A stretch of 30,889 bases of DNA from DATAYF01 sp036272735 (GCA_036272735.1 DATAYF010000127.1:1-30889), one strand, 5' to 3'; positions 8,006 through 16,616 are shown, numbered from the stretch's first letter. Notes: generated from the letters alone by a model not told the origin. Numbers and translations: made by a program.

Positions 8006-9844
8006 GTGAAGCTCGTCATCCGCTGGCAGCATATGGCTCTGGGTGCCTTGACGCTGCTCGGTTTTTTGCTCCGTCTCTACGGGTTGAATTGGGACCAGGG
8101 CAACAATTTTCATCCCGATGAGCGGCAAATCCTCTTTCACGTCGTGGCGCTGTCCTGGCCTACAAGTTTGTCACAATTCCTTGACGCGGCAAACTCACCC
8201 TTAAACCCCCATTTTTTCGCGTATGGTTCCTTTCCCATGTATCTGTTGGCGCTTTTGGGGCAGCTTTTTTTGCACCCAAAGACCTTTGTCGGTTTCACAC
8301 TGCTTGGACGGGTGCTCTCGGCCCTCTTTGATAGCGGTACCATTCTCTTGACCGGTCTGTTGGGCTTGCAGTTGGGCTTGCAGTTGGCCGCGCATTCCAC
8401 GCCGGGTTCGGGGCAACGCTACGGGAACGGTGGGTGGAACCTGGCGCTGTTCGCTGCTGCCCTTGTGGCTTTTACGCCTTTTCAGTTGCAACTTGCCCAC
8501 TTCTACGCGGTCGATTCGGTGCTGCTCTTCTTCGTGATGCTGACGTTGCTGGCCTGCGTGAAACTGGTGGACACAGAGAAGCCGGTGCGCTGGCTGCTGG
8601 TGGCTGCGTTGGGATATGGCCTGGCAATGGCGACAAAAGTGAGTGCGGCCCCTCTGGCCGTGCCGCTGGCTGTCGCGCTCATTCTGCGCTGTTATCGACG
8701 GCGCGACCTGCTCTCGTCGGTCATTTATTTCTGCTGTACCGGTATCTTTACCCTGCTCCTATTTGTGGTGACCCAGCCGTATGTCGTGCTTGATCATCAG
8801 AATTTTCTTGAGCAGGTGTTCGAGCAGAGTAGCCTGGCACGCGGGACGCTCGATCTGCCCTACGTACGGCAGTTCACAGGCACCTTACCGGTCGTCTACG
8901 AACTGCAAAATATCGTGCTGTGGGGTATGGGCGTGACGCTGGGTATCGCGGCGCTGGTGGGGTTGCTCTGGATGTGCTGGCGCGTAGTGTGGAGACGTGA
9001 TGCTGGTCTGTGGCTCGTTCTCCTTGCCTGGGTGCTGGTCTATGGAGGGATTAACTGCACATTTTTTGTCAAGTACATGCGCTACATGCTGCCAGTGTAC
9101 CCGGCACTCACGCTGCTGGGCGCGGCTGCGGTGCTGGCACTCGTGCAACATCGTTGGCGTTGGCAATCCAACCTATCCGTGCCCTGGCAACGATTGCTAG
9201 ATGCGGCCGGTGTGTTGCTGTTGGTGCTAGTGCTCGGAGGGACGGTCTTTCAAGGGCTGGCACTACTCAATGTGTATAGCCAGCCGAATATGCGTGTGCA
9301 GGCTTCACGCTGGCTCTACCAACACGTGCCACCCGGCAGTGTGCTTACCTACGAACAATGGGATGATCCGTTACCGGTGCCTGTTGCTGGTCATGATCCC
9401 TCTCAGTATGTGCAGGCTTCCTACACCGAGTCTACGGGGCAACAAACGACGGGCCTGGACCTGTACGGCGATGATACCACAGCCAAGGCGCAAGAGCTTG
9501 CCCGGCTGTTGCCCACCGTGAATGCTATCACGATGGCGTCGGATCGCCTGGATAAATCAATCCCACGCTTGCCCGCTCGTTATCCATTGACCATTCACTA
9601 CTACCACTTGCTGTTTACTGGGCAACTGGGCTTCCACCTGGCGGCCCAGTTCCAGAACCATCCACACTTGCTTGGTATCACACTTGACGATAGCGGGGCG
9701 GACGAAAGTTACTCCGTCTTCGATCATCCGCACGTGCGCATTTTTGAGCGCGATAACCCCTATCCCTACAGCTCTGCCCAGCTTTTTCAAAAACTGCTGG
9801 CCGGTGTGACGTTGCCAAGTTCGTCTGCCGCCCAGTCCTCATAG
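8006..9844 (+). CDS. GT39-like (GT-C superfamily) membrane glycosyltransferase
   Basis: A polytopic membrane protein of 612 residues, likely to use a polyprenyl-phosphate-linked sugar donor outside the membrane. A first hydrophobic helix (ALGALTLLGFLLRLYGL) is followed by the loop NFHPDERQI, whose Asp-Glu pair matches the acidic catalytic position of GT39/PMT enzymes. About ten further hydrophobic segments follow, and the last ~170 residues form a soluble domain. I chose the GTG at 8006 because GAGAAGGGA ends six bases before it. The upstream TTG at 7925 would add 27 atypical residues with no binding site. Together with the DUF2298 gene 163 nt downstream it forms a pair known from Chloroflexi and some archaea. 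The sugar and acceptor are unknown. Confidence 0.8.
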   Translation: MKLVIRWQHMALGALTLLGFLLRLYGLNWDQGNNFHPDERQILFHVVALSWPTSLSQFLDAANSPLNPHFFAYGSFPMYLLALLGQLFLHPKTFVGFTLLGRVLSALFDSGTILLTGLLGLQLGLQLAAHSTPGSGQRYGNGGWNLALFAAALVAFTPFQLQLAHFYAVDSVLLFFVMLTLLACVKLVDTEKPVRWLLVAALGYGLAMATKVSAAPLAVPLAVALILRCYRRRDLLSSVIYFCCTGIFTLLLFVVTQPYVVLDHQNFLEQVFEQSSLARGTLDLPYVRQFTGTLPVVYELQNIVLWGMGVTLGIAALVGLLWMCWRVVWRRDAGLWLVLLAWVLVYGGINCTFFVKYMRYMLPVYPALTLLGAAAVLALVQHRWRWQSNLSVPWQRLLDAAGVLLLVLVLGGTVFQGLALLNVYSQPNMRVQASRWLYQHVPPGSVLTYEQWDDPLPVPVAGHDPSQYVQASYTESTGQQTTGLDLYGDDTTAKAQELARLLPTVNAITMASDRLDKSIPRLPARYPLTIHYYHLLFTGQLGFHLAAQFQNHPHLLGITLDDSGADESYSVFDHPHVRIFERDNPYPYSSAQLFQKLLAGVTLPSSSAAQSS

Positions 9845-10007
9845 CTATGCAGTTCCTTTGAATTGCGCTATACTTGGAAACTGGTAACACTATGTACGCG
9901 TTAGAAAAATGAGAAGAGCACGCTGGGTGACGTATATATTCCATCGTCACTACGATATACACACGTTTCCTACGACTTCCGACTTCTAAATGATGCTGAG
10001 GATAAGC

Positions 10008-12407
10008 ATGTTTGAGATATTGCAGATGTGGGCGCTGGTTGAGGTGATAGGGCTGTTGTGCCTGCCTCTTACCGTTACGGTCTTTCATAATTTACCTGAT
10101 CGTGGCTGGGCTTTTAGCAAGGTGTTTGGGGTCTTCATCTTCGCGTTCGTCGTCTGGTTTCCCTTGATGTGCCTGCATTTTTTGCCGTTCAATCGCGGCT
10201 TTATTGCTGGAGTCGCGCTCGTACTGCTTGCGTGCAGCGTGCTAGGCTTTATACGCACTCGTCAAACCATCGTGAAGGTGGTCCGCCTCAACAGAACGTA
10301 TGTGATCGTGGTTGAATTGTTGTTTTTGGGCATGATATTTTTGCTGGGCTGGCTGCGTTCCTTCAATCCTGATATTCATTCGTGGGAAATGTACATGGAT
10401 GAGGGTTTTATTTCAGCAATCATGCGCAGCCCGCACCTGCCGCCCAACGACATGTGGTTTTCAGGCTACAGTATCAATTACTATTACTACGCGCACTATA
10501 TCGCTGCCATGTTGGGAATGTTTTTGGGCCAGCCCGCCTCAGTGGTGTTCAATACCGGCATTGCGATGTACTACGGCTTGACGGCGGTGAGTCTCTTTGG
10601 TGTGACCAGCAATGTGATAGCATGGGCGCGTTATCAGCGCAAGAAGGTGCGGGTGGAGCATACCACGCTGATCGAGAAGGTTGAGTTGGCACAAGCTCCC
10701 CTGCTCAAAGCTATTCCCTATGGCGTGGCAACGGTATTGATGGGTCTGGTTTTGGGCAACCTGGCGGCGACGCAAGGTTGGTGGATGGACATGGGTGGAG
10801 GGCCGAGCTACGATTGGTTTTCACCGTCTCGGGTCATCCCGAACACCATTAACGAGTTTCCGGCCTTTAGTTTCCTGCTGTCGTGTTTCCATGCCCATGT
10901 GCTGACGTTGGCCTTTACTATTCTGGCGATTGGTATGGCCTTTAATCTTTTATTGGAGACCGATGGCAAGGGATTGAACGCCTTCGGGCAGGGCTGGCGC
11001 CTGCCCTGTACGCTCGTGACGACTGCTGTGGTGCTTGGTGGGCTCTTCGCGATGAATGGTTGGGACTATCCGACGTACCTGGGGTTGGCACTGGTGTGTA
11101 TGGCGCTGCAGCAGTGGCGCTCCTACCAGGGAAAATGGTCAACGGCGCTGGCGTTGGATGTGATTGCGGCTGCAATCAGTCTTATAGCTCTCTCGCTGCT
11201 GCTCTTCTTACCGTTCTGGCTGACCTTTGTTTCGCCTGCCGAGGGCATCGGTCTCGTCGCGGCCAAAGATCGTTCGCCAATACGCGATGAGGTGCTGATT
11301 TACGGCCTGTTCGCCTTCATCTTTTTGTCGTTCCTGGTGGTCAGCGCGTTGATGCGTCCGCTCTTTAAGCGTACACAGCAGGATGGAGAGCAGGAGAATG
11401 AGGATGGTAGAGGAGGACTGTTGCCGCTGGCGATCTGGTTTGGCGCGCTGCTAATCATTGACATAATGGTTTTGCTGCTGGTGCCCAATAGTACAACACT
11501 GGTGATCTTTGGCAGTATGACGGTCATCGCTGTGCTCTTGCTGTTTTACCACGTGGATGATCGCGCGCACCTCTTTACATTGCTGGCGGGCGCAGTAGCC
11601 TTTGTGCTGGTAGCCGGGTGCGAGGTACTCTTCTTGCGCGACGTTTTCGCGGATACATTGCCGCGTATGAACACCCTCTTTAAGTTCTACTTTCAGGCCT
11701 GGTCGCTGCTTGCTATCGCGTCGGGATGCAGTCTCTTCTTCATCTTCGACAGTTTTCGTATGCCCGCCATGGCTCCTGCTGTGCGCACACGCGTGCTACG
11801 TTGGAGTGTGCAGGGAGTATGGTGTGTGCTACTGGCGCTACTGGTACTGGCGAGTGCTGTATACCCGTTGATGGCTCCGGCTGCTCGCCTGGCGTACCAG
11901 AATGCCCAGACCAATCAAGATTATTGGAAACATAACTATAGCTTGAATGGTATAACCTATCTGCAAAGTTGCCAACTCCCCTATTGCGAGTACAATACAG
12001 CGGGCGATTACTACGCGCTCAACTGGATCAATGCGAATATTCAAGGTGATCCGGTGATTATCGAATCCATCGGCCAGGATTATCATGCCTGGGGGCGCGT
12101 CTCCACGTTTACCGGCCTGCCGACACCGATGGGCTGGGTTGGGCACGAGTATCAATGGCGTGTAGGCTGGTTGAATAAGGGCAATAATGCCGCCGAGTTT
12201 AATCGGCGTTCCGGCGATATCGATACCATCTATACCAATTCTGATCCACAGGCTGTGCTCTCCACGATGGCGCATTATCACGCCCAATATCTCTACGTGG
12301 GTGCGTTAGAGTTCGTCAAGTATCCTAAGGCTGATTTGCAGCGCTTCGGTAGCTTTATGCAAGTGGTGTATGCAGCGCACGGCGTGACCATCTATAAGGT
12401 GCGCTAG
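10008..12407 (+). CDS. DUF2298 (Chlor_Arch_YYY) membrane protein
   Basis: A large polytopic membrane protein of 799 residues. I recognise the DUF2298/'YYY' family from the tyrosine run in NYYYYAHY (158-161), preceded by the acidic pair MDEGF (Asp131-Glu132). This layout resembles GT-C glycosyltransferases, where a loop Asp-Glu after the first helices is catalytic. Many hydrophobic segments follow up to about residue 640, then a soluble C-terminal domain of about 150 residues. The ATG at 10008 has TGAGGA upstream at suitable spacing; the ATG at 9990 lacks one. Its role is unproven; the neighbouring GT39-like gene suggests surface glycan or glycoprotein assembly. The stop is only two bases from a perfect palindrome that ends the transcript. 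Confidence 0.85.
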   Translation: MFEILQMWALVEVIGLLCLPLTVTVFHNLPDRGWAFSKVFGVFIFAFVVWFPLMCLHFLPFNRGFIAGVALVLLACSVLGFIRTRQTIVKVVRLNRTYVIVVELLFLGMIFLLGWLRSFNPDIHSWEMYMDEGFISAIMRSPHLPPNDMWFSGYSINYYYYAHYIAAMLGMFLGQPASVVFNTGIAMYYGLTAVSLFGVTSNVIAWARYQRKKVRVEHTTLIEKVELAQAPLLKAIPYGVATVLMGLVLGNLAATQGWWMDMGGGPSYDWFSPSRVIPNTINEFPAFSFLLSCFHAHVLTLAFTILAIGMAFNLLLETDGKGLNAFGQGWRLPCTLVTTAVVLGGLFAMNGWDYPTYLGLALVCMALQQWRSYQGKWSTALALDVIAAAISLIALSLLLFLPFWLTFVSPAEGIGLVAAKDRSPIRDEVLIYGLFAFIFLSFLVVSALMRPLFKRTQQDGEQENEDGRGGLLPLAIWFGALLIIDIMVLLLVPNSTTLVIFGSMTVIAVLLLFYHVDDRAHLFTLLAGAVAFVLVAGCEVLFLRDVFADTLPRMNTLFKFYFQAWSLLAIASGCSLFFIFDSFRMPAMAPAVRTRVLRWSVQGVWCVLLALLVLASAVYPLMAPAARLAYQNAQTNQDYWKHNYSLNGITYLQSCQLPYCEYNTAGDYYALNWINANIQGDPVIIESIGQDYHAWGRVSTFTGLPTPMGWVGHEYQWRVGWLNKGNNAAEFNRRSGDIDTIYTNSDPQAVLSTMAHYHAQYLYVGALEFVKYPKADLQRFGSFMQVVYAAHGVTIYKVR

Positions 12408-12409
12408 CT

Positions 12410-12465
12410 GATTCATAAAGAAAGGTTAATGGTTTGCGCAAACCATTAACCTTTCTTTATGAATC
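12410..12465. terminator. Perfect 56-bp palindrome between convergent genes
   Basis: The 28-bp arms 12410-12437 and 12438-12465 are exact reverse complements with no spacer, centred on TTTGC/GCAAA. The element begins two bases after the DUF2298 stop and ends ten bases before the aminotransferase stop on the other strand, filling almost the whole gap. A transcript from either side would form a very stable hairpin whose descending arm contains CTTTCTTT, consistent with a bidirectional transcript end. Confidence 0.75.
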
Positions 12466-12475
12466 CAACGGGGCA

Positions 12476-13591
12476 TCATCCTTCAACAAGCGAGGCCAGA
12501 CGTTTCACCCCTTCGTTGATCTCCTGGGGCGTCAGGGCGCAGAATGGTAGGCGCACAAAGTTTTCGCCCAGGTGTTCGACTGGGCCATCTTCCAACGGAT
12601 CAGCGAAGAAGGCGCGCCCATCGGTTAAGGAGAGGCCAACGGCTTTGGCGCGTGCGACAATGTTGTCGCTGTTAGGTACGGTCACACTGACGAAAAAGCC
12701 ACCTTCTGGCTCCGCAAAAGCTACGGCAGGCATATGGTTCTTCAATGCCGTGGTGATCGCCTGTAACCGTGGAGCATAGAGTTGTTTGAGGCTCTCAAGA
12801 TTGGAGGCAAAGTAGCCACGTTTGTGAAACTCAACGACCGCCGCGTGCATGGGCAGTACCGGTGCCAGGATGGTCTCTTCCGCCAGCGCCGTGAGCCGTT
12901 TGACCAGATCGAGTGGACCGATGAGGTAGCCAACGCGTATGGCCGGGCTAATCAATTTGCTGTAGGAACTGACGGTAAGCACGTGCGCGGGGTTGAGGTC
13001 GCGCAACAGCGGCACCGACTCGCCTGTGTAGCGCAACGTGCGGTAGGGAATATCCTCGACAAGCCAGAAGTTGTGGCGTTCAACCAGGTCAACCAGGGCC
13101 TGACGCCTGGCCGCTGAGGTAGTAACGCCCGCCGGATTCTGAAAATCGGGAATGACGTACATGAATGCGGGCTTGTAACGAGCCAATGCCTGCTCAAGCG
13201 CGGACAGGTTGACCCCGTCGTGATCGAGTGGAATACCAATGACTTTAGCGCCACGGCGACGGAAGGTCTTGATGGCGCGATCATAGCTCGGCTGTTCGGT
13301 GAAGACCACATCCCCTGGTTGTACAAGCAAGGCTGACAATAGATCCTGAAGGTGTAGTGAGCCATTGCCAACGATGATCTGGTTGGGATCAACCCCATAC
13401 TGCTCTCCAATCAGTTTGCGTAGCGGCAAATAGCCCCCATTGTGCCCGTATTGCAAAATGGTTTTGCCTTCGGGTCCTTGCAGTACTGCTTGCAGACACT
13501 CGCTCATCAGCGTCGTCGGCAGTGCCTCAACAGCGGGAACCCCGCGTGTAAATAGAATTTGTTCGGTTTCACTTGCAACATGACCTGGCAT
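12476..13591 (-). CDS. PLP-dependent aminotransferase, class I/II (MocR/LysN-like, no HTH)
   Basis: A fold-type I PLP enzyme of 371 residues that transfers an amino group between an amino acid and a 2-oxo acid. Key features are QYGHNGGYLPLR (47-58), Asn152 in PDFQNPAG, Asp180 and Tyr183 around the cofactor ring, Lys212 in SSYSKLISP as the Schiff-base lysine, and Arg219 in the following RVGY. The segment order matches the 2-aminoadipate/multi-substrate group related to the MocR aminotransferase domain, but there is no N-terminal winged helix. It is the last gene of a three-gene minus-strand operon, starting 36 nt after the MDR gene ends. AAGGGGGA lies about 11 nt before the ATG. The substrate cannot be named from sequence. 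Confidence 0.88.
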   Translation of the reverse strand: MPGHVASETEQILFTRGVPAVEALPTTLMSECLQAVLQGPEGKTILQYGHNGGYLPLRKLIGEQYGVDPNQIIVGNGSLHLQDLLSALLVQPGDVVFTEQPSYDRAIKTFRRRGAKVIGIPLDHDGVNLSALEQALARYKPAFMYVIPDFQNPAGVTTSAARRQALVDLVERHNFWLVEDIPYRTLRYTGESVPLLRDLNPAHVLTVSSYSKLISPAIRVGYLIGPLDLVKRLTALAEETILAPVLPMHAAVVEFHKRGYFASNLESLKQLYAPRLQAITTALKNHMPAVAFAEPEGGFFVSVTVPNSDNIVARAKAVGLSLTDGRAFFADPLEDGPVEHLGENFVRLPFCALTPQEINEGVKRLASLVEG

Positions 13592-13627
13592 GATTTTTCG
13601 TTTCCCCCTTATCCTTATTGCTCGTCG

Positions 13628-14575
13628 TTATTTATGAAGTAGTACAATTTTGCCCTGTGGTTCACCTCCGGCCAGCAGACGATGTGCCTCGGCCGCTTGC
13701 GCGACAGGCATTGTGCAGGCGATAAGTGGCGTGACCGTCTTCTCCGCGATATAGTGCAGAATGTGCTGCTCATTCGCTGGAGCAGTAACAGCGGTCCCAC
13801 CACCGATCACCGTGACCCGCTTCATGCGCCAATCCTGCGTATTGACGGCGGCTTGTTGACCACCCAGGTTGCCGATCAGAACAATGCGGGCGTCCGTGGC
13901 GCAGGCGTTGAGGCTAATTTGTAGTGTCGTGCTAACCAGTTCGATAACCAGGTTAACGCCCCCATCTTTTTGCAGAAGCTGCGCAACGTCCTGTTGGCGA
14001 TGATTGATAACCAGGTCTGCCCCCAACGAGCGCAGCGTTGCGGCACGTGCTTCGGAACTGGCAGTGGTCGCGACCCAGGCACCAGCCTGTTTGGCTAACT
14101 GAATACCAAGCGAACCAACACCACTGGAACCGGCCCAAATGAGCACACGCTCACCCTTTTGCAGATGTCCCAGGTCGAAGAGACTTGCCCAGGCGGTTGA
14201 AGATGCCAGACCCGCCGCTGCGGCCTGCTCAAACGTCACGCCCGCAGGGATACGTGCCAGGTGCGAGGCCGGAGCGGCAATTTTGCTGGCGTAGCCGCCG
14301 CCACCTTTGGCCTGTAGAGCGCGGGTGGTCAAGACTTGATCTCCGGCCCGAAACCCTTGCGCATCCTGCACCACCACTCCGGCCGCTTCTAATCCGGGCG
14401 TAAAGGGTAGGTTATTGATGGGTCTGCTGCCGTTGCGTTGAAATAAGTCCAGGCGATTGACGGTTGTGGCTTTGATGGTTACCAGCACATCTTCGGGACC
14501 TGGCATAGGATCGGGGACCTCCTGAAGTTGCAACACATCAGGCTCCCCATACTGGGCAAATTGGATTGCTTGCAT
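13628..14575 (-). CDS. Zinc-independent MDR oxidoreductase (quinone reductase-like)
   Basis: A medium-chain dehydrogenase/reductase of 315 residues, probably NADPH-dependent and acting on quinones or enones. The N-terminal GroES-like domain (about 1-115) starts MQAIQFAQYGEPDVLQ, typical of the quinone oxidoreductase branch. The Rossmann domain carries the cofactor loop GSSGVGSLG at 149-157. The structural-zinc cysteine cluster of alcohol dehydrogenases is absent. GGAGGGAT stands at good distance before the ATG. It is the middle gene of the HAD-MDR-aminotransferase operon. The three products do not spell a known pathway. Confidence 0.88.
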   Translation of the reverse strand: MQAIQFAQYGEPDVLQLQEVPDPMPGPEDVLVTIKATTVNRLDLFQRNGSRPINNLPFTPGLEAAGVVVQDAQGFRAGDQVLTTRALQAKGGGGYASKIAAPASHLARIPAGVTFEQAAAAGLASSTAWASLFDLGHLQKGERVLIWAGSSGVGSLGIQLAKQAGAWVATTASSEARAATLRSLGADLVINHRQQDVAQLLQKDGGVNLVIELVSTTLQISLNACATDARIVLIGNLGGQQAAVNTQDWRMKRVTVIGGGTAVTAPANEQHILHYIAEKTVTPLIACTMPVAQAAEAHRLLAGGEPQGKIVLLHK

Positions 14576-14604
14576 GTTTTATCCCTCCTCTGGTTCTCGT
14601 TGCC

Positions 14605-15276
14605 TCAGGCGAGATCGGATACGTCTTCGACATCAGCAATATGCTGCTGAATCCAGTCTTTGAAGCTGGCTACGCTGGTAAAGGTCGCGTATGGTTGCAT
14701 CGAGGTGAGCTGGTGAATGGTCTCGGTGTGCGCCCAACAGGCTCCAAGTGGCAAAACGCCAACAGCGGCAGCCTCCGTCATATCTGAGGCGGAATCGCCC
14801 ACGTAGGCCGCGTCTTGTGGCTCCATCTGCCACGCCTGTAGGATCTTGCGCATGGCCGCCGCCTTAATGTTCGCGTGTGCATCGCCAGCTTCGACCAGTG
14901 TAAAGTAGCGGTCAAGGTCGAGATACTTCAGGGTCATATGTGCTGTGTAGGCCCCCTTGCCCGTGACGAGCGCCAGCGCAATACCTTTCTGCTTCAGCAA
15001 GTCCAGGACTTCGAGGATGCCATCGAAGGGCGCATCGCATTCGTCGTGCATCGCTTCGTATAGTCGATGATACCACGCGAGTCCTTCGCTGGCTTGCTCG
15101 GGCATGGCTTTCTGAATGATACCTTCTTCATTGATGCCGAAATAGGCGGTGATTTCTTCGTCGGTATAGGAGCGTTGCAAAAAGTGTTCGAAGGTATGGC
15201 GGTACGCTTTAATGCACATGGGGAGCGTGTTGGCAAGGGTGCCATCCAGGTCAAATAGAATACCTTTGATATTCAT
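14605..15276 (-). CDS. HAD-superfamily phosphatase (phosphoglycolate phosphatase-like)
   Basis: A 223-residue haloacid dehalogenase-type hydrolase that would dephosphorylate a small phosphorylated metabolite. Motif I is DLDGT with Asp9 (nucleophile) and Asp11. The helical cap of the Gph/beta-phosphoglucomutase type follows. Motif II is the Thr of LVTGK, and motif IV is GDSASDM. I start at the ATG at 15276, where GAGG stands five bases upstream; the GTG at 15282 adds two residues but overlaps that binding site. It is the first gene of the operon and reads out of the structured gap at 15283-15926. A hairpin with a following TTTT on this strand lies about 40 bases upstream of the start. Confidence 0.85.
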   Translation of the reverse strand: MNIKGILFDLDGTLANTLPMCIKAYRHTFEHFLQRSYTDEEITAYFGINEEGIIQKAMPEQASEGLAWYHRLYEAMHDECDAPFDGILEVLDLLKQKGIALALVTGKGAYTAHMTLKYLDLDRYFTLVEAGDAHANIKAAAMRKILQAWQMEPQDAAYVGDSASDMTEAAAVGVLPLGACWAHTETIHQLTSMQPYATFTSVASFKDWIQQHIADVEDVSDLA

Positions 15277-15314
15277 CAACACCTCATCTTTTTATAAAAA
15301 ATTTGGTGAGAAAA

Positions 15315-15337
15315 CCACGAAGTCTTTAGCTTCGTGG
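15315..15337. repeat. Perfect 8-bp hairpin
   Basis: CCACGAAG (15315-15322) and CTTCGTGG (15330-15337) pair around TCTTTAG. On the minus strand it is followed by TTTT, so it could also act as a weak terminator or attenuator ahead of the HAD operon. Confidence 0.6.
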
Positions 15338-15608
15338 ATGAATCGCCGGGTCTACTCTTACCCACAAGGAACTGAGCAAACCCGTTGACTCAAAAAACTC
15401 TGCTTGCGCAGGTGGTGCGTATCCATGCACTGCGACCATATATGGAATCCGACTTCATCTCGACAAGGTTCAAAAGGCTTTTTGCACCTGGAGCATCGAC
15501 CCTTTCCTCAGGTCTCCTTAACTTCAGGCGACAGAGCAGCGGTCTGATGCGTCAACCCCAGGTGCCATGACCAATCGAACGGTGTTCCCATTTCTGGAAA
15601 CGAGTCTG

Positions 15609-15661
15609 GTGAACTCAGGCTTCTTACGAAGCCCCGAGTCTTTCGCTCAGGGGTAGTTCAC
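15609..15661. repeat. 53-nt three-stem structure
   Basis: An outer stem GTGAACT/AGTTCAC (15609-15615 with 15655-15661) encloses two hairpins: GGCTTC-TTAC-GAAGCC (15618-15633), and CCGAG paired with CTC-A-GG around TCTTTCG (15634-15651). Together they form a three-way junction. GAACTACCC-type hairpins of this kind are common at the edges of IS200/IS605 elements, which is family knowledge and not proof here. Confidence 0.55.
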
Positions 15662-15703
15662 GGCTATAACTTCCTATCCCTACCATCATATCACATACTA
15701 CCT

Positions 15704-15758
15704 TTCCGACCCTCAACGCCACTGCCGTGACTAGCGCTGTGCGCTCAGAGGGTCGGAA
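15704..15758. repeat. 11-bp perfect inverted repeat with 33-nt loop
   Basis: TTCCGACCCTC (15704-15714) is exactly complementary to GAGGGTCGGAA (15748-15758). It may be a small MITE-like element or the stem of an RNA. No flanking target duplication was seen. Confidence 0.5.
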
Positions 15759-15810
15759 TAAGCACATAGTCGAGTTGTGGCTAACCATGTGAAATTGGTG
15801 GAGAAACGTC

Positions 15811-15839
15811 TTGCAATTAGAACAAATGTTTTATATAAT
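15811..15839 (+). promoter_or_regulatory. Promoter of the VOC gene
   Basis: TTGCAA (15811-15816), a 17-nt spacer and a perfect TATAAT (15834-15839). Transcription would start near 15846, about 80 nt before the gene. Confidence 0.8.
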
Positions 15840-15926
15840 GGTAGAGTGCCAGTAAAAAGAAACAGCTAGAGGTTGTACTGTTGTAGGTTGTCTGCATCGC
15901 GCTAGAAATTACCTGGGTCAAGACAC

Positions 15927-16382
15927 ATGGAACTTACTACACAGATCACCGTTATTTCTATCCTGGTCGAGAATCAGGAGGAAGCCCTCACTTTTTATAC
16001 TGCAAAGCTTGGACTTGAAAAGCGTCTCGATATGCGATTTGGGCCAGGGTTGCGTTTCCTGACGGTTGCTCCAAAGGGCCAGCAACGCCCGGAGATTGCC
16101 CTGGCGAAACCAGATGCATTGTGGCACAGCAACGAGCAGCTTCAACTATTACGGACGCAGCGTGGAACGCAGAAGCCCTGGGTTTTCGACACCGACGATT
16201 GTCATAGGGACTACGAAACGTTGTGCGCACGTGGCGTCACATTTCTTTATGGACCGACTAAGCAGGTATACGGTACGGAGGCCGTGTTTGCAGATCCCTA
16301 CGGGAATACCTTTGCGCTTCTAGAAGTGATCCCCAAAGCTCGTGCATTATTCCAAAATCGCCGTGTTGGCAGCGCAGCATAA
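15927..16382 (+). CDS. VOC (glyoxalase/bleomycin-resistance) family protein
   Basis: A small cytosolic protein of 151 residues with the paired beta-alpha-beta-beta-beta modules of the vicinal oxygen chelate fold. The first module has SILVENQEEALTFYTAKLGL, and the second ends with FADPYGNTFALLEV, whose Glu is the typical metal ligand at the end of the fold. Members include lactoylglutathione lyase-like enzymes, dioxygenases and antibiotic-binding proteins; this sequence does not allow a choice between them. A strong promoter precedes it, but the ribosome binding site is weak. It is probably transcribed alone, since the next gene has its own promoter. Confidence 0.8.
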   Translation: MELTTQITVISILVENQEEALTFYTAKLGLEKRLDMRFGPGLRFLTVAPKGQQRPEIALAKPDALWHSNEQLQLLRTQRGTQKPWVFDTDDCHRDYETLCARGVTFLYGPTKQVYGTEAVFADPYGNTFALLEVIPKARALFQNRRVGSAA

Positions 16383-16529
16383 CAGCACTGGCCAGTTCCC
16401 TTTATGTTTATGCTCCGCTTGATTGAAATACTGAGAAATAATGTGAGCCATGTTGCTATGCACATGGTCGCTGTTACTTTGTCGTTTGCCAACCCGTTGT
16501 AGTCTCTAGAGAAGTCGCATATCCACATA

Positions 16530-16559
16530 TTGTACATGCATTAAGCACTGTTGTGTAAT
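16530..16559 (+). promoter_or_regulatory. Possible promoter of the gtrA-like gene
   Basis: TTGTAC (16530-16535), an 18-nt spacer and TGTAAT (16554-16559), ending 57 nt before the chosen start. Both boxes are imperfect. Confidence 0.45.
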
Positions 16560-16616
16560 TTGCCGATAGATAAGCAGAGGTATTGATCGTTGCCATTTGA
16601 AAAAGATGGAGTTGCC

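Larger units (their letters stand above)
15283..15926. other. Structured non-coding gap, possible IS remnant
   Basis: This 644-nt gap has no credible gene; a 61-codon open frame at 15385-15570 resembles nothing. It does hold three strong inverted-repeat structures, listed separately (15315-15337, 15609-15661, 15704-15758), then a promoter for the VOC gene at 15811-15839. The hairpins at either end of 15315-15661 resemble the subterminal palindromes of IS200/IS605-type elements, so a decayed or non-autonomous element of about 350 bp is my favoured reading. A structured RNA is the alternative. Confidence 0.45.

Noticed and set aside
8137..8500. Two minus-strand open frames antisense to the GT39-like gene
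   Set aside because: They lie inside a gene with strong family features and overlap each other.
15385..15570. 61-codon open frame in the structured gap
   Set aside because: No family resemblance, no ribosome binding site, and it lies within hairpin-rich DNA.
15704..15758. Integron attC site
   Set aside because: The arms are perfect complements and the required RYYYAAC/GTTRRRY core boxes are not present; no integrase is nearby.
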